A DNA stretch of 64,000 nt. Source: Serratia marcescens subsp. marcescens ATCC 13880. Lineage in GTDB: Bacteria > Pseudomonadota > Gammaproteobacteria > Enterobacterales > Enterobacteriaceae. A program made the position numbers and the translations under genes. The DNA lies in NCBI RefSeq assembly GCF_017299535.1, contig NZ_CP071238.1, positions 620,001 to 684,000 on the forward strand. The letters run 5' to 3'. Position 1 is the first letter of the stretch. Each line of letters begins with the position of its first letter. Positions 1 to 11,187 of the stretch are shown here, piece by piece. A model generated the notes under the pieces. It was not told where the DNA came from, searched no databases, and saw nothing but the letters and a program-made list of their open reading frames with translations.

Positions 1-1
1 A

Positions 2-505
2 AATGAACAGCGGCTGCGCTTTCGCGACGCGATGGCCAGCCTGTCGGCGGCGGTGAATATCGTCACCACCGACGGCCCGGCGGGGCGCTGCGGCATCACC
101 GCCACGGCGGTGTGCTCGGTGACCGATACGCCGCCGACGCTGCTGGTGTGCATCAACCGCAACAGCGCGATGAACCCGGTGTTTCAGGAAAACCGCAGGC
201 TGTGCGTCAACGTGCTCAACCATGAGCAGGAGCTGATGGCGCGCCACTTCGCCGGCATGACCGGCGTCAGCATGGAAGATCGTTTCCGGCTGGAAGAGTG
301 GCAGCTCGGCGCGCTGGGGCAGCCGGTGCTGCGCAATACCCTGGCCAGCCTGGAAGGGGAGATCGAGCAGATCCAGAGCATCGGCACCCACCAGATGTAT
401 CTGGTGCAGATCAAGCAGATCGCGCTGAGCGAAGCCGGCAACGGCCTGATCTACTTCAAGCGCAACTTCCATCCGGTGATCCATCAGATGGCGGTGCCGG
501 CCTGA
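2..505 (+). CDS. hpaC: Flavin reductase HpaC (4-hydroxyphenylacetate 3-monooxygenase reductase component), 5' end outside window
   Basis: This is the NAD(P)H:flavin oxidoreductase that supplies reduced FAD to the HpaB monooxygenase in 4-hydroxyphenylacetate breakdown. The reading frame is open to the window edge, and the residues before the first internal ATG (NEQRLRFRDAMASLSAAVN) match the usual HpaC N-terminus, so the true start lies just upstream. The flavin-reductase-like split-barrel domain fills the protein. Family-typical stretches are GITATAVCSVTDTPP, NVLNHEQELMARHFAG and the C-terminal LIYFKRNFHPV. hpaB is expected immediately upstream, outside the window. Identification rests on close recall of the E. 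coli HpaC sequence. Confidence 0.9.
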   Translation, partial: NEQRLRFRDAMASLSAAVNIVTTDGPAGRCGITATAVCSVTDTPPTLLVCINRNSAMNPVFQENRRLCVNVLNHEQELMARHFAGMTGVSMEDRFRLEEWQLGALGQPVLRNTLASLEGEIEQIQSIGTHQMYLVQIKQIALSEAGNGLIYFKRNFHPVIHQMAVPA

Positions 506-538
506 GGCGTTGGGGCGCAGCAGGCTGCGCCCCGCATA

Positions 539-1681
539 TCAGCTCTTGTTGGCCGCCAGATCGCTCACCAGGCGGTTGACCGGATCGCTCATGTTGGTGA
601 ACTTGCTCAGCTCCGAGCGGGTCACCACCACGAACACCCCGACGTTTTTCGCCGGGATCATCGCCATGTAGGTAATGAATCCGCCGCCGCCGCCGGTCTT
701 CTGAATGATGCCCGGCAGCCCGTCCTTCGGCGCCATATACACCCAGCCCAATCCCAATGCATCCGCTTGCCCCGGCACGTCCATGCCCTTCAGCGACACC
801 AGATCGTGGCGCTGGAAGTACATGGTTTGCTCGCTGGCGGCGGTGGCTTTGCGCGGGCCGCTGGCGCTGGAAGAGAGGAACTGCTGCATCCAGCGCTGCA
901 TGTCACGCGGGGTGGAGTAGACCCCGCCGCTGCCGGCCGCGGCGGTGGTGTCGCGGCAGGCGCTCGGGCCGGCCGCCGCCACCATCAGGCGCGAGCACTG
1001 TTCGGGGCTCGGCGTCAACGTGGTGTCCACCATGCCGAGCGGCGCGGTGATTTTCTCTTTCAGCAGCGCGCTGTAAGGCTTGCCCGCGGCGCGCGACAGC
1101 GCGTCGGCCAGCAGATCGTACGCCAGGTTGGAATAAGCGGCGCGCACACCCGGCGGCACCGTGACGTTGGCGTGCGCCAGCCACTGCCAGCGCTGGGCCT
1201 TGGTCGGCCAGGTGAACACTGGCGTTTTCGGCGGCTTCTTGCCCGGCTGCTCGCGCGGCAGCGCGCTGGTGTGGGTCGCCAGGTTCAATAACGTGATCGG
1301 CTGGCCGGCGTTGTAAGACGGCACATAGGCGCCCTTGGGAGCGTACTTGCGCAGCGGATCGGTCAGCTTGACCTGACCTGCCGCCGCCATTTTCACCATC
1401 ACTTCGCTGGTCATCAGCTTGGTGATCGAGGCTATGCGGATCAGCGAATCCGGGCGCGGGCGCAGGTTATTGCCGGGCTTGGTGTCGCCGAAGCTGCGGT
1501 TAACCACCTGATTGCCGTCGATCACCACCAGCGCCATGCCGGTGGCGCCGCTGTTGTAGAAAATATGTTCGGCATACTGGTCGACGATTTGCGAAGCCAG
1601 CTGCGGGGGCGCGGCCTGCACGGCCAGCGGCGCGGCGCACAGGCCCAGCGCCAGCAATAAAGCGGAGACAGAGTTCTTCAA
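539..1681 (-). CDS. ampH: AmpH-type penicillin-binding protein / serine hydrolase
   Basis: This is a 380-residue class C beta-lactamase-fold protein acting in the periplasm. AmpH of E. coli is a DD-carboxypeptidase/endopeptidase in peptidoglycan recycling. A signal peptide is visible (MKNSVSALLLALGLCAAPLAVQA). The three active-site motifs are present: SxxK as SITK, YxN as YSN, and KTG followed by a glycine run near the C-terminus. Length and sequence (FYNSGATGMALVVIDGNQ, LGLGWVYMAPK) fit AmpH rather than AmpC. It is convergent with hpaC, with a 33-bp gap. Confidence 0.9.
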   Translation of the reverse strand: MKNSVSALLLALGLCAAPLAVQAAPPQLASQIVDQYAEHIFYNSGATGMALVVIDGNQVVNRSFGDTKPGNNLRPRPDSLIRIASITKLMTSEVMVKMAAAGQVKLTDPLRKYAPKGAYVPSYNAGQPITLLNLATHTSALPREQPGKKPPKTPVFTWPTKAQRWQWLAHANVTVPPGVRAAYSNLAYDLLADALSRAAGKPYSALLKEKITAPLGMVDTTLTPSPEQCSRLMVAAAGPSACRDTTAAAGSGGVYSTPRDMQRWMQQFLSSSASGPRKATAASEQTMYFQRHDLVSLKGMDVPGQADALGLGWVYMAPKDGLPGIIQKTGGGGGFITYMAMIPAKNVGVFVVVTRSELSKFTNMSDPVNRLVSDLAANKS

Positions 1682-1807
1682 CGGTCGTTATCCATTTAAC
1701 AATGCAGCGGGAAAGGGCGTAATCCATCGCCCAGTGTAATGTGCCCGCCCCTCCGCTGCATGTAGAAAAAAGAGCGGTGGCGATAAAATTTTTTCACCGC
1801 CGGCGGC

Positions 1808-2566
1808 TTACTGCGCGCGGGCGAAAATGGCGATCACTTCATCCAGGTGCGCCTTCATCGCTTTGCGGGCGCCGCGCACATCGCGCGCTTCGATCGCCGC
1901 CAGGATCGCCCGGTGTTCCAGCTCGGAGCGGTGCGGCATGTCGTCCGGCGTATAGTGGCGCTGCAGCACGCGGAACATGCTGCCGTAGCGGTGGCCGAGC
2001 AGATGGCCGATGATGAACGCGTAAGCCGGGTTGCCGCTGGCCTGGGCGATGCGGATGTGGAACAGTCGATCGCCGGGGTGGGTGGCGGAGCCGGCGCGGT
2101 TATCGCGGCAGTTCTGCTCATAGGCGGCGCGGATGCCCGCCAGCTCCTCGTCGGTGGCGTGGCGCGCGGCCAGCGCGGCGGTCTCCGGTTCGATCAGCAG
2201 GCGGGTTTGCAGCAGTGAAAACGGCGGCAGCTCGGCGTTGAAATCCAGCTCGATATTCAGTTCGTCGTCGATCTCCGCCCACTGGTTGCGGCCGGCCTGG
2301 ACCATCACCGATTCCTGCGACGCCGCCGGCGGCGTTTGCGAACGCACGATCACCCCGTTGCCCACTTTGACGTCCACCAGGCCGATCACTTCCAACGCGA
2401 TCAGCGCCTCGCGCACCGACGCGCGGCTGACCTGCAACTGCTGGGCGAGATCGCGCTCCGAGGGCAGGCGGCTGCCAGGCGGAAATTCGTTATTCTCGAT
2501 AAGACGTTTGAGCTGGTCGGCTATCTGTCTGTAAATCCTTGGGTTTTCCAGTCGGGTAATCGGCAT
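1808..2566 (-). CDS. GntR/FadR-family regulator, probable repressor of the L-fucose operon
   Basis: This 252-residue protein has an N-terminal winged helix-turn-helix (roughly residues 8-75, with PSERDLAQQLQVSRASVREAL) and a C-terminal FCD ligand-binding domain (roughly 105-245). The FCD domain contains spaced His/Asp residues typical of metal- and acid-binding members. It is divergent from the fucose catabolic genes that begin at 2802, and paired direct repeats lie in the gap. This suggests pathway-specific control, with a sugar acid such as fuconate or a keto-deoxy acid as possible effector. Family assignment is firm; target and effector are inferred from position. Confidence 0.8.
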   Translation of the reverse strand: MPITRLENPRIYRQIADQLKRLIENNEFPPGSRLPSERDLAQQLQVSRASVREALIALEVIGLVDVKVGNGVIVRSQTPPAASQESVMVQAGRNQWAEIDDELNIELDFNAELPPFSLLQTRLLIEPETAALAARHATDEELAGIRAAYEQNCRDNRAGSATHPGDRLFHIRIAQASGNPAYAFIIGHLLGHRYGSMFRVLQRHYTPDDMPHRSELEHRAILAAIEARDVRGARKAMKAHLDEVIAIFARAQ

Positions 2567-2740
2567 TTTTGACCTTTGACGATTCGGCGTTCAGTGATTT
2601 GGCGCACAATTATGCGACAAGGCGCTTGAGTAATCGTTATTCAAGTGTAAAAAAATGGTTAATTGAAATGTGGTTTCAAGGCTGTTTTATTAACTTCTTC
2701 CCCCAACGATAACGCGTAAAGCGTCTTTTGTCATGTTAGA

Positions 2741-2774
2741 GGCCTGACCTTTAATCGCCCTTAGTGGCCTGACC
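2741..2774 (+). promoter_or_regulatory. Candidate GntR operator: two direct repeats GGCCTGACC
   Basis: GGCCTGACC occurs at 2741-2749 and again at 2766-2774, each followed by a similar A/T stretch (CTTTAA and ATTAGA). The 25-bp spacing places both copies on nearly the same helical face. They lie between the divergent regulator and the first catabolic gene. The second copy overlaps TGGCCTGACCA, which resembles the TGGTnnnACCA-type sites of FadR-subfamily regulators. Function is inferred. Confidence 0.45.
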
Positions 2775-2801
2775 ATTAGACCTTTAGGCCGAGGAGTCAA
2801 G

Positions 2802-3542
2802 ATGGATTTAACCGGGAAACGCGTACTGATCACCGCCGCCGGGCAAGGGATCGGATTCACCACCGCCAGGCTGTTCGCCGCCGCCGGCGCCGAAGTGATC
2901 GCCAGCGATATCAACCTCGAGCGCCTGCAGGGCTGCGCCGGGATCCGCGCGCTGACGCTGAACGTCACCGATCCGGCCGCCATCGCGGCGGCGGCGGAAG
3001 CGATCGGCCCGATCGACGTGTTGTTCAACTGCGCCGGCGTAGTGCACAGCGGATCGATCCTCGATTGCAGCGAAGATCAGTGGGCGTTCGCGCTCGATCT
3101 CAACGTGACCGCGATGTTCCGCATGATCCGCGCCTTCCTGCCGGGCATGTTGGCGCGCGGCAAAGGCTCGATCATCAACATGTCTTCGGTGGCCTCGAGC
3201 GTGAAAGGGGTGCCGAACCGCTTCGCCTACAGCGCCAGCAAGGCGGCGGTGATCGGCCTGACGCGCTCGGTGGCGGCGGATTACGTCACCCAGGGCATCC
3301 GCTGCAACGCCATTTGCCCCGGCACGGTCGAATCGCCGTCGCTGCGCCAGCGCATCGCCGAGCAGGCGCGCGAACAGGGGCGCAGCGAGCAAGAGGTGTA
3401 TCAGGCGTTTGTCGCCCGTCAGCCGATCGGGCGCATCGGCACCACCGAGGAAATCGCCCAATTGGCGCTGTATCTGGCCTCCGACGCCAGTTCGTACACC
3501 ACCGGCACGGTGCAGATCATCGACGGCGGCTGGAGCAACTGA
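2802..3542 (+). CDS. Short-chain dehydrogenase, probable 2-keto-3-deoxy-L-fuconate dehydrogenase
   Basis: This 246-residue classical SDR has the nucleotide-binding glycine motif AAGQGIG near the N-terminus, NCAG, a catalytic serine region (INMSSVAS) and the YSASK active-site motif. It resembles the DHRS6/BDH2-like SDRs that oxidise 2-keto-3-deoxy-L-fuconate to the 2,4-diketo acid in non-phosphorylating fucose pathways. It is the first gene of the operon, and the next gene (25 bp downstream) encodes the hydrolase expected to use its product. SDR membership is certain; the substrate is inferred from the operon. Confidence 0.8.
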   Translation: MDLTGKRVLITAAGQGIGFTTARLFAAAGAEVIASDINLERLQGCAGIRALTLNVTDPAAIAAAAEAIGPIDVLFNCAGVVHSGSILDCSEDQWAFALDLNVTAMFRMIRAFLPGMLARGKGSIINMSSVASSVKGVPNRFAYSASKAAVIGLTRSVAADYVTQGIRCNAICPGTVESPSLRQRIAEQAREQGRSEQEVYQAFVARQPIGRIGTTEEIAQLALYLASDASSYTTGTVQIIDGGWSN

Positions 3543-3567
3543 TCCGCCATTTTTGAGAGAGGAACGC

Positions 3568-4413
3568 ATGAAACTTTTACGTTATGGGCAACCTGGGCAA
3601 GAGCGCCCCGGCATGTTGGATGCACAGGGCCGCCTGCGCGATCTGTCGCAGCATATCGTCGACGTGGGCGGCGCCGCGTTATCGCCGGCGTCGCTCGCCA
3701 AACTGCGCGCGCTGGACAGCGCCGCATTGCCGCTGGTCGAGGGGGAGCCGCGCCTCGGCGCCTGCGTTGGCGGCATCGGCAAGTTCATCTGCATCGGCCT
3801 GAACTACGCCGATCACGCGGCGGAAACCGGCGCGGCCATTCCTGAAGAACCGGTGGTGTTCAACAAATGGACCAGCGCGGTGGTCGGCCCCTACGACCGG
3901 GTGGAGATCCCGCGCGGCTCGCAGAAAACCGACTGGGAAGTGGAGCTGGGCGTGGTGATCGGCCTGGGCGGGCGCTACATCAGCGAAGCGGATGCGATGC
4001 GCCACGTCGCCGGTTATTGCGTGATCAACGACGTCTCAGAACGCGAATATCAAATTGAGCGCGGCGGCACCTGGGACAAGGGCAAAGGCTGCGACACCTT
4101 CGGGCCGATCGGGCCCTGGCTGGTGACCGCCGACGAGATCGCCGATCCGCACAGCCTGAATTTGTGGCTGGAGGTGGACGGCAAACGCTATCAGGACGGC
4201 AACACCAGCACCATGATCTTCCGCATTCCGCAGATCGTCAGCTACCTCAGCCGCTTTATGAGCCTGCAGCCGGGCGACGTGATCTCCACCGGCACGCCGC
4301 CGGGCGTCGGCATGGGGCAGAAACCGCAGCCCATCTACCTGCGGGCGGGCCAGACGATGCGTCTGGGCATTGAAGGGCTGGGCGAACAGCGCCAGCAAAC
4401 CGTACAGGCTTAA
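3568..4413 (+). CDS. Fumarylacetoacetate hydrolase family protein, probable 2,4-diketo-3-deoxy-L-fuconate hydrolase
   Basis: This 281-residue FAH-superfamily enzyme probably cleaves the diketo-deoxy acid to pyruvate and L-lactate. The ATG at 3568 follows a GAGAGAGG ribosome-binding site. Family hallmarks are IGLNYADHA, the metal-binding glutamate region (DWEVELGVVIG), KGCDTFGPIGPW and the C-terminal STGTPPGVGMG loop. It lies between the keto-deoxyfuconate dehydrogenase and fuconate dehydratase genes, 14 bp from the latter. Substrate is inferred from context. Confidence 0.82.
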   Translation: MKLLRYGQPGQERPGMLDAQGRLRDLSQHIVDVGGAALSPASLAKLRALDSAALPLVEGEPRLGACVGGIGKFICIGLNYADHAAETGAAIPEEPVVFNKWTSAVVGPYDRVEIPRGSQKTDWEVELGVVIGLGGRYISEADAMRHVAGYCVINDVSEREYQIERGGTWDKGKGCDTFGPIGPWLVTADEIADPHSLNLWLEVDGKRYQDGNTSTMIFRIPQIVSYLSRFMSLQPGDVISTGTPPGVGMGQKPQPIYLRAGQTMRLGIEGLGEQRQQTVQA

Positions 4414-4427
4414 CCGGGAGCGCCGCC

Positions 4428-5705
4428 ATGACCACCATTACCGCACTGCGGGTTGAAGACATTCGTTTCCCCACCTCGCTGGGGCTGGACGGATCCGACG
4501 CCATGAATCCGGATCCCGACTATTCCGCCGCCTACGTGATCCTGGAGACCGATCGCGCGGATCTCAGCGGCCACGGACTGACGTTCACCATCGGCCGCGG
4601 CAACGAGATCTGCTGCGCGGCGATCCGTGCGCTGGAGCATCAGATCGTCGGTGAGCGGCTGGAGACGATCGCCGCCGATATGGGCGCCTTCTGGCGGCGC
4701 TTCACCAGCGACAGCCAGCTGCGCTGGATCGGGCCGGACAAAGGCGCCATTCACCTGGCGACCGGCGCGGTGGTCAACGCGGTGTGGGATCTGTGGGCCA
4801 AATCGGTCGGCAAACCGGTGTGGCGGCTGGTGGCGGAGATGACGCCGGAGGAACTGGTGCGCTGCATCGACTTCCGTTACATCACCGACTGCATCACGCC
4901 GCAGGAAGCGCTGGCGCTGCTGAAACAGCGGGCCGAGGGCAAAGAACGGCGCCTGGAGCGGCTGCTGCAGGAAGGTTACCCCTGCTACACCACTTCGGCA
5001 GGTTGGCTGGGGTATCCGGACGACAAGCTGCGCCGCCTGTGCCAGGAAGCGGTCGACGCCGGTTTCTCCTACCTCAAACTGAAGGTCGGGCGCGATCTGG
5101 AAGATGACATTCGCCGGGTGCGCATCGCCCGTGAGGTGATCGGCCCGGATCGCCGGCTGATGATCGACGCCAACCAGGTGTGGGAGGTGGACGAAGCCAT
5201 TCCGTGGGTGAAACATCTGGCGTTTGCCAACCCCTGGTTTATCGAAGAGCCGACCAGCCCGGACGACGTCGAAGGGCATCGCCGCATCCGCGAAGGGGTG
5301 GCGCCGGTCAAGGTGGCCACCGGTGAGATGTGCCAGAACCGCATCATGTTCAAGCAGTTCATCATGCGCGGCGCGGTGGACGTGGTGCAGATCGACGCCT
5401 GCCGTCTCGGCGGCGTCAACGAAGTGCTGGCGGTGATGCTGATGGCGGCCAAATACCAACTGCCGGTCTGCCCGCACGCCGGCGGCGTCGGGCTGTGCGA
5501 ATACGTGCAGCACCTGTCGATGATCGACTACCTGTGCATCGCCGGCACCCACGAAGGCCGGGTGATCGAGTACGTCGATCATTTGCATGAACACTTTGTC
5601 GATCCCTGCGTGATCAACGGCGCGGCCTACATGCCGCCGAGCCGGCCCGGTTACTCGATCGAGATGCACCCGTCGTCGATCGAGCAGTATCGGTACCGCG
5701 GGTGA
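4428..5705 (+). CDS. L-fuconate dehydratase (enolase superfamily)
   Basis: This 425-residue mandelate-racemase/muconate-type enolase removes water from L-fuconate to give 2-keto-3-deoxy-L-fuconate. The N-terminal capping domain carries the typical GLDGSDAMNPDPDYS and GLTFTIGRGNE segments. The barrel shows SYLKLKVGRD with the catalytic lysine region, metal ligands in IDANQ, FIEEP and ATGEM, and the late PHAGGVGLCEYVQH loop that is characteristic of fuconate dehydratases. Length fits the family. Confidence 0.88.
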   Translation: MTTITALRVEDIRFPTSLGLDGSDAMNPDPDYSAAYVILETDRADLSGHGLTFTIGRGNEICCAAIRALEHQIVGERLETIAADMGAFWRRFTSDSQLRWIGPDKGAIHLATGAVVNAVWDLWAKSVGKPVWRLVAEMTPEELVRCIDFRYITDCITPQEALALLKQRAEGKERRLERLLQEGYPCYTTSAGWLGYPDDKLRRLCQEAVDAGFSYLKLKVGRDLEDDIRRVRIAREVIGPDRRLMIDANQVWEVDEAIPWVKHLAFANPWFIEEPTSPDDVEGHRRIREGVAPVKVATGEMCQNRIMFKQFIMRGAVDVVQIDACRLGGVNEVLAVMLMAAKYQLPVCPHAGGVGLCEYVQHLSMIDYLCIAGTHEGRVIEYVDHLHEHFVDPCVINGAAYMPPSRPGYSIEMHPSSIEQYRYRG

Positions 5706-5719
5706 GGCGGGAGGATCGC

Positions 5720-7693
<1,974 letters not shown>

Positions 7694-7733
7694 CGCCAAC
7701 ATCATCATCGCCAGACGATACGAGGGTATCACC

Positions 7734-8963
7734 ATGCTTGCTGAAAAAAGTGCGGCCTCCGCGCAGCCGGGCGTCCCCGTGACCGCCAATCTGCGCTGGG
7801 CCTTTATCCTGGTCACCAGCCTGTTCTTCATGTGGGGGCTGTCCTATGGCCTGCTGGACGTATTGAACAAACATTTTCAGGAGACGTTGCACGTCACCAA
7901 GGCGCAGTCGGGGCTGCTGCAGGCGGCCTACTTCGGCGCCTACTTCCTGGTGGCGCTGCCCGCCGGGTACTTTATGGATCGCAAGGGCTATAAGGCGGGC
8001 ATTCTGGTCGGGCTGTGCCTGTACGCGCTGGGGGCGTTGCTGTTCGTGCCGGCGGCGTCGGCCAACAGCTTCGGCGTATTCCTGTTCGCGCTGTTCGTCA
8101 TCGCCAGCGGCCTGGGGTGCCTGGAAACGGCGGCCAACCCGTACGCCACGGTGCTGGGCGACGCGCAGGGCGCCGAACGGCGGCTCAACCTGGCGCAGTC
8201 GTTCAACGGCCTCGGGCAGTTTATCGGCCCGCTGATCGGCGGCACGCTGTTCTTCTCCGCCAGTCAGTCCGCCGGCGACGGCGATCAGAGCGCGGTGAAG
8301 ATGACCTATGTGGCGATCGCCGCGCTGGTGCTGCTGATCGCGCTGTTGTTCAGCCGCACCCGGCTGCCGGCGATCCGCGAAGAGGAAAAGCCGGTGCACG
8401 GCGTGATAGCGCAGGGATTATGGCAGCATCCGCATTTCGTCGGCGGGGTTATCACACAGTTCTTCTACGTGGCGGCGCAGGTGGGCGTCGGGGCGTTCTT
8501 CATCAACTACGCTACCGAGCACTGGCGCGAGGTGTCTAACCAGAGCGCCTCTTACCTGCTGTCGATCGCCATGATCTGCTTTATGGTCGGGCGCTTCTTC
8601 AGCACCTGGCTGATGGGGCGAGTCAAACCGGCGACGCTGCTGGCGGTCTATGCGCTGATCAACATCGCGCTGTGCGGCGTGGTGATGCTGAGCGTCGACG
8701 GCGTATCGGTGGTGGCGCTGATCGCAGTGTTCTTCTTTATGTCGATCATGTTCCCGACCATTTTCGCCCTGGGGGTGAAAAATCTGGGCAAGCACACCAA
8801 GCGCGCCAGCTCGTTCATGATCATGGCGATCGTCGGCGGCGCCATCATGCCGTACTTTATGGGGGCGCTGGCCGACCGTTACAGCACCGCGCTCTCTTAT
8901 CTGCTGCCGCTGCTGTGCTTCGCGGTGGTGCTGGTTTACGGCCTGCGGCAGCGCCGCGGCTGA
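7734..8963 (+). CDS. fucP: L-fucose:H+ symporter (FucP-type MFS permease)
   Basis: This 409-residue inner-membrane protein has about 12 membrane segments. It carries hallmarks of the FHS/FucP branch: FFMWGLSYGLLDVLNKHFQE in the first helix and loop, PAGYFMDRKGYKAG between helices 2 and 3, GLGCLETAANPY, and AQSFNGLGQFIGP. It follows the mutarotase gene after 40 bp and closes the fucose gene set. Import of free L-fucose fits a non-phosphorylating pathway. Confidence 0.85.
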   Translation: MLAEKSAASAQPGVPVTANLRWAFILVTSLFFMWGLSYGLLDVLNKHFQETLHVTKAQSGLLQAAYFGAYFLVALPAGYFMDRKGYKAGILVGLCLYALGALLFVPAASANSFGVFLFALFVIASGLGCLETAANPYATVLGDAQGAERRLNLAQSFNGLGQFIGPLIGGTLFFSASQSAGDGDQSAVKMTYVAIAALVLLIALLFSRTRLPAIREEEKPVHGVIAQGLWQHPHFVGGVITQFFYVAAQVGVGAFFINYATEHWREVSNQSASYLLSIAMICFMVGRFFSTWLMGRVKPATLLAVYALINIALCGVVMLSVDGVSVVALIAVFFFMSIMFPTIFALGVKNLGKHTKRASSFMIMAIVGGAIMPYFMGALADRYSTALSYLLPLLCFAVVLVYGLRQRRG

Positions 8964-8964
8964 T

Positions 8965-10167
8965 TCAACCCGGCGGCGAATCGGCCTTCGCCGCCGTTGT
9001 CAGCGCCTGCGGGCGGGTTCGCATCAGGATCGCCAACGCCAGCAGCAGCACCATTCCGGACAGCACGCCGTTTATCGTCAGGCCTCCGGCGTCCACCACC
9101 AGCCCGCCCGCCAGCGAACCGCAGGAAATCGCCAGATTAAACAGCGCGATATACAGCGAAGAGGCGACCTCGACCGCATTGGGCGCCGCCTTGAGCATCC
9201 ACGCCATCAACGCAACGGAAACGCCGCCGTAGGCGATGCCCCACAGCAGGAGGAAGGCGCCGCCGCTCAGCGGCGCGTGGCCCAGCAGCGGCAGCAGCAG
9301 GACGGCGAGCGCCAGCCCGAGGGCGATCAGCGCCAGGGTGCGGCGCAGCCGTTTGGCGGCGGCCTGGCCGGCGATGAAATTCCCGAAGATGCCGGCGACG
9401 CCGTAGGCGAACAGCAGCGGCCCCACCCAGCGGCTCTCGATGCCGGCGACCGTCTGCAACAGCGGGCGGACAAAGGTGTAAGCCATAAAGTGGCCGGCGA
9501 CCAGCAGAAACGTCAGCAGCAGCCCGGTCAGCAGCCGGCGATTCGCGCGCTGCGCGGTGAACGACCGCCAGCTTATCGCCTGCGTGACCGGCAGCGGCGG
9601 CAGCACGCACACCAGCAAGAGCAGGGTCAGCGCCGCCAGAACGGCGACCGCCAGAAACGCCATGCGCCAGCCCAGCGTTTCGCCGAGGAATACCCCGAGC
9701 GGCACGCCGAACACCGAGGCCGCCGCTACGCCGCCGAAGATGACGGACAGCGCCAATCCGACGGAGGCCGGCGGCACCAGACGTTCCGCCAACCCGCCGG
9801 CGATGGCCCAGATACCGCCGATGCAAAAACCCAGCAGGATGCGCGCGGCGAACAGCAGCGCCAGGGAGGTGGCGGCGGCGGCCAGCAGGTTGGCGGCGAT
9901 CAGCAGCAGCAGAAAGCCCGCCAGCAGGCTGCGGCGATCCGTGCGCCGGGCGCCCAGCACCACCAGCGGGGCAAACAGCGCGGCGAACAGGGCCGGCAGG
10001 GAAATCAGCAGCCCGGCGCGGCCGATCGTCGCGTTCAGAGTATTGACGATCGGGGTCAGCAGCCCGACGGGCAGCATTTCTGCCGTGACGACGGTAAAGG
10101 TGGACAGGCCGATGGCGAAGGTCGCCAGCCAAGACTTTGCGCCGCCGCCGGCGTGTAAGGCACTCAT
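8965..10167 (-). CDS. MFS transporter, DHA1-type (sugar or drug efflux-like)
   Basis: This 400-residue protein has about 12 predicted membrane helices. It resembles the AraJ/SotB/YdhP-like efflux branch (LSTFTVVTAEMLPVGLLTPI, FCIGGIWAIAGGLAERL). It is convergent with fucP with almost no gap (stop codons 2 bp apart) and divergent from a LysR regulator at 10258 that probably controls it. Substrate unknown. Confidence 0.75.
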   Translation of the reverse strand: MSALHAGGGAKSWLATFAIGLSTFTVVTAEMLPVGLLTPIVNTLNATIGRAGLLISLPALFAALFAPLVVLGARRTDRRSLLAGFLLLLIAANLLAAAATSLALLFAARILLGFCIGGIWAIAGGLAERLVPPASVGLALSVIFGGVAAASVFGVPLGVFLGETLGWRMAFLAVAVLAALTLLLLVCVLPPLPVTQAISWRSFTAQRANRRLLTGLLLTFLLVAGHFMAYTFVRPLLQTVAGIESRWVGPLLFAYGVAGIFGNFIAGQAAAKRLRRTLALIALGLALAVLLLPLLGHAPLSGGAFLLLWGIAYGGVSVALMAWMLKAAPNAVEVASSLYIALFNLAISCGSLAGGLVVDAGGLTINGVLSGMVLLLALAILMRTRPQALTTAAKADSPPG

Positions 10168-10257
10168 AAGGATCCTCCCAACAGATGAAGAACCTCAGTG
10201 TATCCGCGCCAAAATGGCTGATAAACTGGCATAAATGCGCAACATTGGGGACGAATC

Positions 10258-11187
10258 GTGGCTAATTTACCGTCTATGCCGTTGGATAACCTGACCGACC
10301 TGCTGGTGTTCATTCGCGTCGCCGACGCCTGCAGTTTCACGCTGGCGGCCGAGAGGCTGGGCATCTCCCGTTCGGCGGCGGGCAAATGCGTGACCCGATT
10401 GGAGGCGCGATTGGCGACCCGGCTGCTGCAGCGCACCACGCGCAGCGTCAGCCTGACCGAAGACGGCGCGGTGTTTTACGAGTATGCGCAGCGCATCCTG
10501 TCGCAGGCCGAAGAGGCGGAAACGGCGCTCAATACGCGGCGGCAAACCCCGCGCGGGCGGCTGCGGCTGGATGTGCCGGTCTCGCTGGGGCGGTTGCACA
10601 TTTTGCCGATTTTGCGGGAGTTTTTGACTCAGTGGCCGGAGGTGGACGCCGACGTCAGCTTTTCCGACGATTACAGCGATTTGGTGCGCGACGGCATCGA
10701 CGTGGCGATCCGCGTCGGCGGCAGCGACGACAGCCGACTGGTGCGGCGGGTGCTCGCGCCGCATCGCCTGATCACCTGCGCGGCGCCGGATTATCTGGCG
10801 CGGCACGGCGCGCCTGCGAAACCGGAGGCGTTGGGCGATCACGAAACACTGGTCTTCAGCCATCAGGGGCTGCCGGCGCCCTGGCGCTATCGGGTTAACG
10901 GTCAACTGCACGAACAGCCGGTGCGCGGCCGGATGCGTTTCAACAACGTCGAGGCCTTGCGGGATGCCGCCATCGCCGGGGCCGGTCTGTGTCAGGTGGG
11001 GGCATTTCTGGTCGGCAAGCAGATTGCGGCCGGCACGCTGGTGCCGGTGCTGGAACGCTATTGTCGCCCTGGGCCGCCGATCTGCGCCGTCTATCCCAGC
11101 CGGCGCCATCTCTCCCCCAAGGTGAAACTGTTCCTGGCGGCGATCGAACGGCGCTGGCAGGGCAAGGCGATTTGGGAAAGCGCCTAG
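10258..11187 (+). CDS. LysR-family transcriptional regulator
   Basis: This 309-residue protein has an N-terminal winged helix-turn-helix (DNLTDLLVFIRVADACSFTLAA, then SRSAAGKCVTRLEARL) and a LysR substrate-binding domain. The GTG at 10258 is preceded by GGGGA at suitable distance; an in-frame ATG at 10276 is the alternative. The divergent MFS gene is the likely target. The 3' end overlaps the convergent diguanylate cyclase gene by 4 bp. Confidence 0.8.
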   Translation: MANLPSMPLDNLTDLLVFIRVADACSFTLAAERLGISRSAAGKCVTRLEARLATRLLQRTTRSVSLTEDGAVFYEYAQRILSQAEEAETALNTRRQTPRGRLRLDVPVSLGRLHILPILREFLTQWPEVDADVSFSDDYSDLVRDGIDVAIRVGGSDDSRLVRRVLAPHRLITCAAPDYLARHGAPAKPEALGDHETLVFSHQGLPAPWRYRVNGQLHEQPVRGRMRFNNVEALRDAAIAGAGLCQVGAFLVGKQIAAGTLVPVLERYCRPGPPICAVYPSRRHLSPKVKLFLAAIERRWQGKAIWESA